From positions 5,332,001 through 5,396,000 of the forward strand of contig NZ_CP108095.1 in the NCBI RefSeq assembly GCF_036194065.1: 64,000 bases of DNA, read 5' to 3'. Positions 51,500 to 60,107 of this stretch are shown piece after piece (positions within the stretch are counted from its first letter, which is position 1; each line of letters begins with the position of its first letter). Origin of the DNA: Streptomyces sp. NBC_00239 (GTDB taxonomy: Bacteria; Actinomycetota; Actinomycetes; Streptomycetales; Streptomycetaceae). The notes under the pieces are model-generated. The model did no database searches. It was not told the DNA's origin and was given only the letters and a program-made list of their open reading frames with translations. The translations under genes and the position numbers were made by a program.

Positions 51500-53029
51500 G
51501 TGCGCGCCCACCGCCACCGCAACCGGACCATAGCGGCCCTCGTCACCGCCGCCGTCGCCACGCCCGTCCTGCTCACCGTCACCCCTGCCGTCGCCTACGA
51601 GCGCGCCGCCGCGCCGTCCGCCGCGCCCGCCTCGGCGTCCGCCGGGACGCACGCGGACCGGAAGGCCGGGAAGCTCGCCAGGGAGCTGGTCAAGCAGGCC
51701 TCCGGCAAGGGCGCCTACCGCCACCTGGTGAAGTTCCAGCAGATCGCCGACGCCAACGGCGGCAACCGGGCCGCGGGCACGCCCGGCTACGACGCCTCCG
51801 CCGCGTACGTGCACGCCCGGCTGAAGAAGGCCGGCTACAAGGTCGCCTACCAGAGCTTCGACGTGTACGAGGCGCGGACCCGCACCGAGAAGGTCTCCGT
51901 GGTCTCCCCGGACGCCCGGGACCTGGCCGCGGCCGCCTTCACCTTCACCACGTCCACGCCGAAGGGCGGGCTCGCCGCCCCGATCGCCCTCGCGCGGGTC
52001 GACGAGACCCCCGGCTGCGACGCCACCGACTTCCCCGCCGGCGCCTTCACCGGGAAGATCGCCCTGGTCAAGCGGGGTGCCTGCACCTTCGCCGAGAAGC
52101 AGAAGGCCGCCGCCGACGCAGGCGCCATCGGACTCGTCGTCTACAACCACAGCGGCACCACTGCGGTCCGCGGCTCGTTCGGGTCCCCGTCCGAGGGCCG
52201 GATCCCGAGCGCGGGCATCACCCTCGCCGACGGTGAGGCGCTGACCGCCGCGGCCGCCAAGGGCGAGGTGAAGCTGAAGCTCGACCTCGACCAGGAACAC
52301 GTCCGGCACAAGACCCGCAACGTGATCGCGGAGACCCGTGGCGGGCGCGCCGACAAGGTCGTCGCCGTCGGCAGCCACCTCGACTCGGTGCCGGAGGGCC
52401 CGGGCATCAACGACAACGGCTCGGGCTCCGCCGGCCTGCTGGAGGTCGCGCTCAAGCTGGCCGACCAGACCCGCAAGACCGGCAAGCAGCCCGCCAACAA
52501 GGTGCGGTTCGCCTGGTGGTCCGGCGAGGAGCTGGGCCTGCTCGGCTCCGAGCACTACGTCGCCTCGCTCAGCGACAGGCAGAAGAAGAACATCGCCCTC
52601 TACCTGAACTTCGACATGATCGCCTCGCCGAACCCGGCGCAGTTCGTCTACGACGGCGACGACTCGGACAAGACCGGCGAGGGCGCGGGCCCGGCCGGCT
52701 CGGCGCAGATCGAGAGCCTGATCAACGGCTTCCTCGACAAGAAGCGCAAGCCGCACGAGGGCACCGACTTCGACGGCCGCTCCGACTACGGCCCGTTCAT
52801 CGCGAGCGGCATCCCCGCGGGCGGCACCTTCACCGGCGCCGAGGGCATCAAGACCCCCGAGCAGGCGGCCCGCTACGGCGGCACGGCCGGCGCCCCGTAC
52901 GACCCGAACTACCACGGCGCGGGCGACGACCTGAAGAACCTGGACCTGAAGGTGTTCGACACGAACGTGGACGTCATCGCCCACGCGGTCGGCACGTACG
53001 CCCAGGACCTGCGCTCCCTCAAGGGCTGA
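51500..53029 (+). CDS. Secreted M28 zinc aminopeptidase with PA domain
   Basis: A 509-aa exported peptidase. It has an RHRNR-type signal peptide (cleavage after ...TPAVA ~30), a protease-associated domain (~150-235; KIALVKRGACTFAEKQKAAADAGA) and an M28 catalytic domain with zinc ligands His (VGSHLDS), Asp (INDNGSGSAG), Glu (SGEELGLLG), Asp (NFDMIA) and His (YHGAGDD). All ligands are present. It is related to Streptomyces griseus aminopeptidase and would supply amino acids from extracellular peptides. GTG 51500 gives the signal peptide, and the huge frame to the left is a GC artefact. A bidirectional hairpin follows. Confidence 0.9.
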   Translation: MRAHRHRNRTIAALVTAAVATPVLLTVTPAVAYERAAAPSAAPASASAGTHADRKAGKLARELVKQASGKGAYRHLVKFQQIADANGGNRAAGTPGYDASAAYVHARLKKAGYKVAYQSFDVYEARTRTEKVSVVSPDARDLAAAAFTFTTSTPKGGLAAPIALARVDETPGCDATDFPAGAFTGKIALVKRGACTFAEKQKAAADAGAIGLVVYNHSGTTAVRGSFGSPSEGRIPSAGITLADGEALTAAAAKGEVKLKLDLDQEHVRHKTRNVIAETRGGRADKVVAVGSHLDSVPEGPGINDNGSGSAGLLEVALKLADQTRKTGKQPANKVRFAWWSGEELGLLGSEHYVASLSDRQKKNIALYLNFDMIASPNPAQFVYDGDDSDKTGEGAGPAGSAQIESLINGFLDKKRKPHEGTDFDGRSDYGPFIASGIPAGGTFTGAEGIKTPEQAARYGGTAGAPYDPNYHGAGDDLKNLDLKVFDTNVDVIAHAVGTYAQDLRSLKG

Positions 53030-53064
53030 CGCGCGGGGCCGCGGGCACCGCGGCGGCATGACGA

Positions 53065-53096
53065 AGGGGCGGGCGCTCTGACGAGCGCCCGCCCCT
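53065..53096. terminator. Bidirectional terminator between M28 and S8 peptidase genes
   Basis: A 14-bp perfect stem (AGGGGCGGGCGCTC/GAGCGCCCGCCCCT) with loop TGAC in a 101-bp convergent gap. Confidence 0.88.
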
Positions 53097-53130
53097 CCTG
53101 CATGTCCTGCCTCACGGCGAGGTCACTCCG

Positions 53131-56100
53131 TTACGGGGTGACGCTCTCGATCCGGACGCTGCCGCTGCCCGCCGCGGTGCCGCGGGCGTTGACGAGCTTG
53201 ACCTCACCGAAGAACTGACGGCCCTCGGGGGCCGCGCTGGCCACCACGACGTTGGCGTTGACCGTGGCGGAGGCGCCGTTGGCCAGGTTCACCGTCGCGG
53301 CGTCGTCGACCTGGACGGTGCCCAGGGAGTCGGCGAAGTACACGTCGCGGTAGTCGTAGGTGGTGGTGCCGGCCGGGACGGCGTAGCCGATGACCTTGAC
53401 CGAGTAGGTGCCGGCGGCCGGGTTGGCCAGGGACACGGCCTCCTCGGAGTCGCCGTCCGCGGAGGAGCCGACCTTCACGCCGTCCTTGTAGACCTCGAGG
53501 TCGAGGTCCGCACCCGCGTCGGAGACGCCGCCGATGGCCACGTCCAGGCGCGAGGCGCCGGCGCCGATGACGAACTCGCTGGTCTGGGTCTCACCGTTGG
53601 CGATGGTCGGCTTGGTGACCTTCGCCGAGCCGAGCGGGCCGCCCTTGAGCTTGCCCGTCAGGCCCGCCCAGTTGTTGGTGACGTTCCACTGGACCGGCGC
53701 CGGGGTGCCGATCTTCGCCTCGGGCAGGACCTTGACGGCCGGGTCGAAGGCGACGCCCAGGACCGACACGTCCAGGGTGTACGGGTTGTCGAGCAGCGGC
53801 GACGTGCGGCGCGCCTCGACCTCGATCTCCCAGACGCCCGGCTGCGGCTCGGCAACCGAGCGCAGGTCGGGGCGGCAGGTGTTCGCCGGGTTGTTGTAGT
53901 TCGGGTAGCAGTTGACCGTGGAGGTCGGGTCGACGGCCACACCGTACGGGTGGATCGAGATGAAGCGCGTCTGGCTGCCGGCCGCGAGACCGCCGAGGGC
54001 GACCTCGAGGGACTTGGCGCCCGCGGGCACCGTCACGAAGTACGACGTGTGGCTGTTGCGCTGCACCGAAGCGGTCTCGGAGAAGCCGAAGGACGGCTTC
54101 GCGAGCTGCTTGGCGACGACCACGGTCGAGAGGACCTGCTTGTCGATGCCCTCGGTGGTCGCGTCGTCCAGCTGCAGCAGGCCGCTGTGCACGCCCGCGG
54201 TCTTGGCCTTGGCCTCGACCTTGACCGTGACCGGCTTGTTGAGCGGCAGGGTGACGTAGTCGTAGCCGCCGACGACCTTGAAGGTGCCGTCGTTGTTGCG
54301 CCACGTCAGGTCGTGGCGGACGCCGTACTTCGGACCCGAGGTGCGGGTCACGACGACGTCGTAGACCTTCTTCTGGCCGGTCTTCAGGCCGCCTTCGCGG
54401 TCGTAGATGCCGGTGCCGAAGCCGGGGGTCTTCAGGAACTGGTCGAGCGCGGTGTCGACCGGCGCCTTCACGGTGTAGTCGTGGGCCTTCGCGCCGCGCT
54501 GGATCGAGTCCCAGGCGCTGTTCACATTGATGAGGCCCGCGCCCTGCTCGTGCGCGCCGTAGCCCTTGATCTTCTTCGCGGTGCTGGTCAGCGCGGTGCG
54601 CAGGGCGACCGGCGGCAGGGCGATCTTCGCCTGCTTGGCGGCCGACAGGAGCAGCGCGCTGGCGCCGGCGGCCTGCGGCGAGGACATCGAGGTGCCCTGC
54701 AGCATGCCGTAGCCGGCCGGGAGGGCGTAGCCGGCCTCCGCGACGGGCGCACCGGGCAGCCAGGTCTGGATGGTGTTGATCGACGCGCCGGGCGCGGTGA
54801 TGACCGGCGCCTGGCCGCCGTCCTCGCGCGGACCGCGCGAGGAGAACGGGAACATCGCGTACGCCTTGTCGACGCCGGAGCCGTAGTTGGCGGCCCACGT
54901 GTCCTTGGAGACCGCGGCACCCACCGAGAGGACCTTGTCGGCCAGGCCGGGGTCGCCGATGGTGTTGGTGCCCGGGCCCGAGTTGCCGGCCGAGATGACC
55001 AGCTGGACGCCGTAGGTGTCGATGAGGCGGGTGTAGAGCTCCGCGCGGGCGTTGTTGCCGTCGTTGAGCGCCGGCAGGCCGCCGATGGACATGTTGACGA
55101 TGTCCACGCCGCGGTTGACGACGAGGTCGATCATGCCCTCGGTCAGCGCGACGTTGGTGCAGCCGCCGGACCAGGAGCAGGCGCGCGAGGAGACGAGCTT
55201 GGCGCCGGGCGCCTGACCGTTCATCTTGCCGCCGAACAGGCTGTTGGCGGCGGTGATGCCGGCCACGTGCGTGCCGTGCTCGGACTCGATGATGCCGACG
55301 TTGACGAAGTCGGCCTTCTTGCCGACCCAGTCACCGCCCAGCGGGTCCATCGGGACGTCCTTGCGGATCTCGATGACGAACGGGATCCGCTCGGCCACCT
55401 CGGTGGCCGGGTTGTCCGTACCGAAGTAGCCGACCTGGTAGCCGTCCTTGTACGGCTTCATCGGCTCGTTGTCCGTGAAGTCGTTGTTCTGGTCGGTGTC
55501 CACGCGGACGGTGCCGGCCACCGGGTCGTACAGCAGGCCGAACCGGTCGGTGGTGTCGCCGTCGCGGTTGACGTCGCCCGCCATGTCGCCGGTCGCGGTG
55601 ATCGACTCGGAGAAGCGGCTCCACTGGAAGCTGCCCTCGGGGGCCTTCCAGCTCTGGCTGCCCGCGGTGAAGGTGCCGCCGGAGACCGGGGTGATCTGCG
55701 CGCGCCAGGTGGCGTCGGCGTCGGTCAGCGGGTCGGTCGCGGTGACCCAGTCGACGATCTTGCGCTCGCCGGTGGTGGTCTTCTGCAGCGCCGGGTGGCC
55801 GAGGTCGACACCCGAGTCGAGGATGCCGATGGTCACACCGCGGCCGTCGGCCTGCGGGTGCTTCTTCACGAAGTCCACGGAGCCCGTCTCGAAGGACGGG
55901 TTGTACGGGTTCTTCGCCGGCGTGGCCTTGTCGGGGGCCGGGTAGGACGCGTCGGCGGTCCGCTTGACCGTGCCGGTCTCGCGGTCCGCGTCCGGACGCG
56001 GGTCCTCCAGCTTGATCTCGTGGCGCAGGTCGATGCCCTGCACGGAGGAGAGCTTCGCGGCCGCCTTCAGCGCCGCCTCCGCCGTCGCGGTCGGGAGGGT

Positions 56101-56445
56101 GGCGCGGACGTAGCCGAGCTTGTCGTACGTCTTGCCCACCGAGGCGCCGGCCACGGCGTCGAGCTGCTGGGCCACCTGCTCGGTGGCGCCGGGGGTGGTG
56201 GCGACCATCGCGGTGACGGTCTTCTCGCCCTTGGCCTCGGCCGCGGCCAGAAGCTTGGCGTCGTCCGAACCGAGCTTGTCGTCGGCCGACTTGAGCGGAG
56301 CGGTGGCAGCCGGGTCGTCGGCGGTCACCGCCGCGAACGCCGGGACGGGACCGGCTGCCGCGAGGGCGGCGACCAGGCCCGCCGCGGCCGCGACGCGCGC
56401 AGCGCGTCTGGCCCCGGATATCGAACTGGGGGATTCGAGGGTCAT
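53131..56445 (-). CDS. Secreted S8 (subtilisin-family) serine protease, large
   Basis: A 1104-aa secreted protease. It has a signal peptide (1-~39), a propeptide of inhibitor-I9 character (~70-140; TVTAMVATTPGATEQVAQQL) and an S8 catalytic domain with Asp (IGILDSGVDLGHP), His (SEHGTHVAGIT) and Ser (QGTSMSSPQAAGA). The C-terminal ~450 residues are β-rich Fn3/pre-peptidase-type modules (ASRLDVAIGGVSDAGADLDLEVYKD). An insert between Asp and His (~120 residues) is typical of these large Streptomyces subtilases. ATG 56445 is chosen for AGGGA five bases upstream over ATG 56451. It probably digests extracellular protein together with the convergent M28 peptidase. Confidence 0.9.
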   Translation of the reverse strand: MTLESPSSISGARRAARVAAAAGLVAALAAAGPVPAFAAVTADDPAATAPLKSADDKLGSDDAKLLAAAEAKGEKTVTAMVATTPGATEQVAQQLDAVAGASVGKTYDKLGYVRATLPTATAEAALKAAAKLSSVQGIDLRHEIKLEDPRPDADRETGTVKRTADASYPAPDKATPAKNPYNPSFETGSVDFVKKHPQADGRGVTIGILDSGVDLGHPALQKTTTGERKIVDWVTATDPLTDADATWRAQITPVSGGTFTAGSQSWKAPEGSFQWSRFSESITATGDMAGDVNRDGDTTDRFGLLYDPVAGTVRVDTDQNNDFTDNEPMKPYKDGYQVGYFGTDNPATEVAERIPFVIEIRKDVPMDPLGGDWVGKKADFVNVGIIESEHGTHVAGITAANSLFGGKMNGQAPGAKLVSSRACSWSGGCTNVALTEGMIDLVVNRGVDIVNMSIGGLPALNDGNNARAELYTRLIDTYGVQLVISAGNSGPGTNTIGDPGLADKVLSVGAAVSKDTWAANYGSGVDKAYAMFPFSSRGPREDGGQAPVITAPGASINTIQTWLPGAPVAEAGYALPAGYGMLQGTSMSSPQAAGASALLLSAAKQAKIALPPVALRTALTSTAKKIKGYGAHEQGAGLINVNSAWDSIQRGAKAHDYTVKAPVDTALDQFLKTPGFGTGIYDREGGLKTGQKKVYDVVVTRTSGPKYGVRHDLTWRNNDGTFKVVGGYDYVTLPLNKPVTVKVEAKAKTAGVHSGLLQLDDATTEGIDKQVLSTVVVAKQLAKPSFGFSETASVQRNSHTSYFVTVPAGAKSLEVALGGLAAGSQTRFISIHPYGVAVDPTSTVNCYPNYNNPANTCRPDLRSVAEPQPGVWEIEVEARRTSPLLDNPYTLDVSVLGVAFDPAVKVLPEAKIGTPAPVQWNVTNNWAGLTGKLKGGPLGSAKVTKPTIANGETQTSEFVIGAGASRLDVAIGGVSDAGADLDLEVYKDGVKVGSSADGDSEEAVSLANPAAGTYSVKVIGYAVPAGTTTYDYRDVYFADSLGTVQVDDAATVNLANGASATVNANVVVASAAPEGRQFFGEVKLVNARGTAAGSGSVRIESVTP

Positions 56446-56544
56446 CAGCATCCCTGATAAGTGAAAGAAACGGTCCGGAATTCGGTGCCGGATGACCGGT
56501 CAGCCTTGCGCACGTGACCGCCTTTTGGGGAGGCCTGTCAGAGA

Positions 56545-56570
56545 CGGGTGTCCGTCATGGCGGACACCCG
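56545..56570 (-). terminator. Hairpin 2 downstream of the CGNR gene
   Basis: A 10-bp perfect stem CGGGTGTCCG/CGGACACCCG with loop TCATGG, between the CGNR gene end and the S8 protease promoter region. Confidence 0.6.
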
Positions 56571-56593
56571 CCAGCGCGCCGGATGCGTCAGCG

Positions 56594-56623
56594 GGCTCGT
56601 ACCGGGACACACCGGTACGAGCC
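56594..56623 (-). terminator. Hairpin 1 downstream of the CGNR gene
   Basis: A 12-bp perfect stem GGCTCGTACCGG/CCGGTACGAGCC with a GACACA loop, 97 bp past the CGNR stop on the minus strand. With the neighbouring hairpin it forms a tandem terminator that also insulates the protease promoter. Confidence 0.65.
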
Positions 56624-56720
56624 GAAGGGGATGCAGAGGGGTCGTTAGTCGACTTGTCGACTCACCTGCCGACGCGCTCGCCGGCCCGTCTGCCGACGCG
56701 CGTGCCGGCCCGCCTGCCGC

Positions 56721-57290
56721 TCACTGGTCGTCGCGGGAGCGGGCGTAGTGGCGGGAGGCCTTCGCCCGGTTTCCGCAGGCCGCCATCGAGCACCAGCGCC
56801 GGGTGCCGTTGCGCGAGGTGTCGTAGAAGTGCAGGACACAGGCGTCGTGGGCGCATGCGCGGATGCGGTCGGGTGCGGTGCGCAGCAGCCCGAGGTAGTC
56901 GTGTGCCGCGAGCCAGCCCGGGCCCCAGGTGCGGTCCTCGAACTCGGGGGTCTCGCCCGGACCTTCGGCGGTCAGGGTCGGCCGCAGCCGGCCGTGCCCG
57001 AGCACCGCGTCGACGAGCGCCCGGCCCCCGGCGTCGGCCGGGTCGGCGACGGCGCGGGCGAGCGCCTCGCGGGCGGTCAGCAGGTGGACGAGGGTCGGGG
57101 CGTCGGCGCGGAAGCGGGCGGCCAGGCCGGCGCTCTCCAGCCAGCGGGCGAGGCCCTCCAGCCGGGTCAGTCCCGCGGCGCCCGCGAACAGGTCCTGCGG
57201 CTCCCCGTCGTGCATCCAGCGGGTGTTCAGCAGGTCCAGGGAGAGCGGCTCCCCGATGAGCGGGCGGGGGTCCTGTGCGGCGCCGGTCAT
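56721..57290 (-). CDS. CGNR zinc-finger (ABATE-domain) regulator
   Basis: A 189-aa protein. The N-terminal ABATE-type domain (LIGEPLSLDLLNTRWM...RLEGLARWLES) precedes a C-terminal CGNR treble-clef finger: CAHDACVLHFYD, then RRWCSMAACGNRAKA. The finger is thought to bind DNA, and such proteins are often divergent from the genes they control. Here the divergent neighbours are a VOC and a flavin-barrel gene, with two paired CTAACC-N18-GGTT repeats between. ATG 57290 has GGAGGAG 6 nt upstream. Confidence 0.88.
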   Translation of the reverse strand: MTGAAQDPRPLIGEPLSLDLLNTRWMHDGEPQDLFAGAAGLTRLEGLARWLESAGLAARFRADAPTLVHLLTAREALARAVADPADAGGRALVDAVLGHGRLRPTLTAEGPGETPEFEDRTWGPGWLAAHDYLGLLRTAPDRIRACAHDACVLHFYDTSRNGTRRWCSMAACGNRAKASRHYARSRDDQ

Positions 57291-57308
57291 GCCTGTCTCC
57301 TCCATCGG

Positions 57309-57379
57309 CTAACCACTCAAGAGTACGTGACCGGTTGACGCCTCCCCCTCTAACCCTTAAAGTCAAATTGAAAGGTTAG
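57309..57379. promoter_or_regulatory. Divergent control region with promoter and paired inverted repeats
   Basis: On the plus strand TTGACG (57335-57340), a 17-nt spacer and TAAAGT (57358-57363) form a vegetative-type promoter for the VOC gene. Two repeats of identical geometry flank and cover it: CTAACC (57309) with GGTTGA (57333), and CTAACC (57350) with GGTTAG (57374), each offset by 24 bp. They are candidate sites for the CGNR regulator. Confidence 0.6.
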
Positions 57380-57457
57380 GCATCCGGGGGCGTGTCCGGA
57401 CCGCCGAAGAGCCCGAACCGAAGAACCAGAAGCGAAGAACCGAAGAGAGGACCAGCC

Positions 57458-57913
57458 ATGACGGCTGTCGGCACCCTGAGCACCGGCCACGTGGGCCTGA
57501 ACGTCACCGACCTCGCCCGCTCGCTCGCCTTCTACCGCGACGCGCTCGGCTTCGACCTGCTCGGGGAGGGCAAGGAGGCGGACCGCCGGTACGCGTTCCT
57601 CGGCCGGGGCGGGGTACTCGTCCTGACCCTCTGGGAGCAGGCCGACGGCGCCTTCGCCCCCGCCGCCGCGGGCCTGCACCACCTGGCCCTGACGGCGGGC
57701 TCGATCGAGGAGGTCCGGGCGCACGAGGCCCGGCTGCGTGCCCTGGACGTGGTCTTCGCCTACGAGGGAGTGGTCGCCCACGCCGAGGGCGCGGCCTCCG
57801 GCGGGATCTTCTTCCACGACCCGGACGGAACCCGCCTGGAGATCTCCGCCCCGGCCGGCGCCGAAGGCGCACCCGCCCCCACCGTCGGCGCCCCCACCTG
57901 CGGTTTCTTCTAA
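57458..57913 (+). CDS. VOC-family (glyoxalase/bleomycin-resistance fold) protein
   Basis: A 151-aa two-repeat VOC domain: HVGLNVTDLARSLAFYRDALGFDLL at the start, LHHLALTAGS in the middle and the closing FHDPDGTRLEIS. The His and Glu positions expected for metal binding (HVGL, HHLAL, RLEIS) are present. Substrate unknown; family roles include glyoxalase, dioxygenase and drug binding. ATG 57458 follows GAGAGG. The frame to 57392 lacks support. It is followed after 22 nt by the flavin-barrel gene, probably in the same operon. Confidence 0.9.
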   Translation: MTAVGTLSTGHVGLNVTDLARSLAFYRDALGFDLLGEGKEADRRYAFLGRGGVLVLTLWEQADGAFAPAAAGLHHLALTAGSIEEVRAHEARLRALDVVFAYEGVVAHAEGAASGGIFFHDPDGTRLEISAPAGAEGAPAPTVGAPTCGFF

Positions 57914-57935
57914 ACCCTCAGTCGAGGAGACGGCC

Positions 57936-58913
57936 ATGGCAGCAGCAGAGGCAGCAGAGGCAGCAGAGGCAGCAGGGGCGGCAGGAGCGACGGCCGCCGG
58001 GCAGCAGCCCTACCACCGGGGCTCCCGCACCGTGCAGGACCGGGTCGGGGTCCGTGACCTCGCCGACCACGTCGGACGCTCGATCGGCCCGGGCATCCGC
58101 GAGGTCGCCGCCGCGTTCCTCGGGATGCAGCCGCTGCTCGTCGTCGGGGCCGCCGACGCGCCCGGTCCCGGGGGCCGGATGTGGGCCTCCCTGCTGACCG
58201 GGCCGCCCGGTTTCGCACGGGCCGTCGGCCCGGACCGGATCGCCGTCACCGGCGGCGCACCGGCGGGCGATCCGCTCGCCGGCGCGCTCGCCGCGCCCGG
58301 GACCGAGGTCGGCACCATCGCCCTGGACCCGCGCACCCGCCGCCGGATGCGGCTCAACGGCACCGCGCAGCCCACTGCGCGCGGTTTCGCCGTCACCGCC
58401 CGGCAGGTCTTCTCCAACTGCCCGAAGTACCTTCAGAAACGGCAGCCGCTGGCCGTCGAGGAGGCCGGCGCCGGCGTCGTGCGGCGCGGCCCGGCCCTCA
58501 CCCCCGGTCAGCGGCGGACCGTCCGCGCCGCCGACACGTTCTTCATCGCCACCACCGCCCCCGACGGGGTGGACGCCAGCCACCGCGGCGGCAACCCCGG
58601 CTTCGTCGAGGTGCTCTCCCCGACCGAGCTCGCCTGGCCGGACTACGCCGGCAACGCCATGTTCCTGACCCTCGGCAACCTGGAAGCCGACCCCCGCGCC
58701 GGACTGCTCTTCCCCGAGTGGGAGACCGGCCGGACCCTCCAGCTCACCGGCCGCGCCCGCACCGAGTTCGGCCCCGACGGCGCCCGCACCGTCCGCTTCA
58801 CCGTCGAGGAGGCGGTCGAGAGCGCCCACCCCGGCCGGCTGTTGTGGAGCACCCCCGAGTACTCCCCGGCCAATCCGCCCGCCCCCGGTCACCTCGGGAG
58901 GACGACGAGATAG
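57936..58913 (+). CDS. Pyridoxamine 5'-phosphate oxidase-like flavin-barrel protein
   Basis: A 325-aa protein. The N-terminus is an Ala/Glu microsatellite-encoded stretch. Two split-barrel FMN-binding-type units follow. The first (RSIGPGIREVAAAFLGMQPLLVVGAAD) and second (VRAADTFFIATTAPDGVDASHRGGNPGFVEV...ELAWPDYAGNAMFLTLGNLEADPRAGLLF) match PPOX/PNPOx-like fusion proteins. FMN or F420 use cannot be told from sequence. ATG 57936 has GAGGAGA upstream. Its end overlaps the convergent DUF559-type gene by 25 bp. Co-occurrence with a VOC gene suggests a shared detoxification or oxidation step (inference). Confidence 0.85.
   Translation: MAAAEAAEAAEAAGAAGATAAGQQPYHRGSRTVQDRVGVRDLADHVGRSIGPGIREVAAAFLGMQPLLVVGAADAPGPGGRMWASLLTGPPGFARAVGPDRIAVTGGAPAGDPLAGALAAPGTEVGTIALDPRTRRRMRLNGTAQPTARGFAVTARQVFSNCPKYLQKRQPLAVEEAGAGVVRRGPALTPGQRRTVRAADTFFIATTAPDGVDASHRGGNPGFVEVLSPTELAWPDYAGNAMFLTLGNLEADPRAGLLFPEWETGRTLQLTGRARTEFGPDGARTVRFTVEEAVESAHPGRLLWSTPEYSPANPPAPGHLGRTTR
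57942..57977 (+). repeat. Four 9-bp tandem repeats in the 5' end of the PPOX-like gene
   Basis: GCAGCAGAG repeated at 57942, 57951 and 57960 with a one-base variant at 57969. Read in frame it encodes an Ala-Glu-Ala run, so copy number can change without a frameshift. Confidence 0.85.
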
Positions 58914-59887
58914 GCGGCCGGGTCGCGGTCGCCGGACGCGGTCAGCGCGGTCCGGATGACCGCGGCCTGCTGCTCGGCGTGGTCGCGCAGCTTGCGCGGG
59001 GTGATGTACACGACGGTCAGCCCCAGCCGCTCCAGGTGCTCGCGCTTGCGCGCGTACTCGCTCCACTGCTCGTCCTCGCCCTGCCGCGGGGCCCGGGTGT
59101 CCAGCTCCACCGCGACCGCCTGGTCCGGCCAGTACGCGTCCACCCCGCCCAGGGGCGGACCGCCCGGCAGCCGCAGGTCCACGTTCCACAGCGGGTCCGG
59201 CAGGCCGGCGTCCCGGACGAGCCGGATCAGCCGGTCCTCGGCGATCGCGCGGCCCTCGGCGAGCAGCGAGTCGACGGCGTCCACCACGTGCGGCCGGTTC
59301 AGCAGCCGCGCCTGCGTCAACTCGCGTACCACCGCGGCCGGTTCGCAGTGCCCCCCGCGTACCGCCTCGCTCAGCAGCCGCCGTACGGTGCCCGCGTCGT
59401 CTAGCTCGGCCACCGCGTCGGCCAGCGCCCGCGCCACCGGCGCCACCGGCAGCCCCGTGACCTCCTGGGACGTCGGCATGGAGTGGGTGCGCACCAGGTG
59501 CACCCAGCCCGTCGAGCGCAGCCGCCGGGTGCCGGGCACCAGGACGTCGATCCGGTCGAGGGCGAGCAGTGGGGGAGCGGAGCTGAAGCGGTACAGGGCC
59601 AGCGCCGCCAGCCCGGTGATCATCGCCTCGCCGCCGCGCCGGCCGGCGTACAGCAGCGCCCCGTGCAGCCGCTCCTCGCTGGTGGGCGGGCCCGGGTGGA
59701 GCAGGAACACGCCTGGCAGCACCTGCTGCCAGGGGCCGCCGGGCCGGCAGCGCTCGGCCGTGTCGGAGGGCGTGATGCCGTGCTGGCGCAGCTGTCCGAC
59801 GCCGAGGATGCGCGGGCGCGCTCCGGTGAGGTGCTGGAGCGGGCGGGGAGCGGAAACACCGTGGAAGGTGGGGGAGTTGTGGTTCAT
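58889..59887 (-). CDS. AbiEi-like winged-helix plus DUF559-type nuclease-fold protein (orphan)
   Basis: A 332-aa protein. The N-terminal ~120 residues fit an AbiEi-type winged helix: GQLRQHGITPSDTAERC, a GVFLLHPG strand, then EAMITGLAALALYRF. The C-terminal ~110 residues resemble a Vsr/DUF559 PD-(D/E)xK-like fold: GGVDAYWPDQAVAVELDT with the Asp and Glu of the expected pair, followed by an Arg/Lys helix (YARKREHLERLGLTVVYI). AbiEi is the antitoxin of a type IV abortive-infection system, but no AbiEii toxin gene is adjacent. The start is ATG 59887 with a weak ribosome-binding site. Activity is unproven. Confidence 0.65.
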   Translation of the reverse strand: MNHNSPTFHGVSAPRPLQHLTGARPRILGVGQLRQHGITPSDTAERCRPGGPWQQVLPGVFLLHPGPPTSEERLHGALLYAGRRGGEAMITGLAALALYRFSSAPPLLALDRIDVLVPGTRRLRSTGWVHLVRTHSMPTSQEVTGLPVAPVARALADAVAELDDAGTVRRLLSEAVRGGHCEPAAVVRELTQARLLNRPHVVDAVDSLLAEGRAIAEDRLIRLVRDAGLPDPLWNVDLRLPGGPPLGGVDAYWPDQAVAVELDTRAPRQGEDEQWSEYARKREHLERLGLTVVYITPRKLRDHAEQQAAVIRTALTASGDRDPAAYLVVLPR

Positions 59888-60013
59888 GAAGCCGAGATTC
59901 CCGCACCGGGCACCCCCGCTAACCGCTGTTACATGCCCGTCGACAAATCCGGACAACCCCGCACTAAAGTACGGACGTTCGACTGCCGACACTGCGCAGC
60001 GGTCCGGGGCCGC

Positions 60014-60029
60014 CCTATGACGTCATAGG
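60014..60029. promoter_or_regulatory. 16-bp perfect palindrome upstream of the I36 inhibitor gene
   Basis: CCTATGACGTCATAGG lies 79 bp before the inhibitor ATG and 127 bp from the divergent AbiEi-like start. It is a candidate operator for an unidentified regulator. Confidence 0.5.
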
Positions 60030-60107
60030 TACCCGAAACGTGAGGTCAGGGCCAGTGTTTCTCTCGTAGCCGGCACCACAGTGGGGCCGGAACAGGGGAG
60101 GAACACC

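Noticed and set aside
58889..59887. Complete type IV toxin-antitoxin pair
   Set aside because: No AbiEii-type nucleotidyltransferase gene is adjacent on either side.
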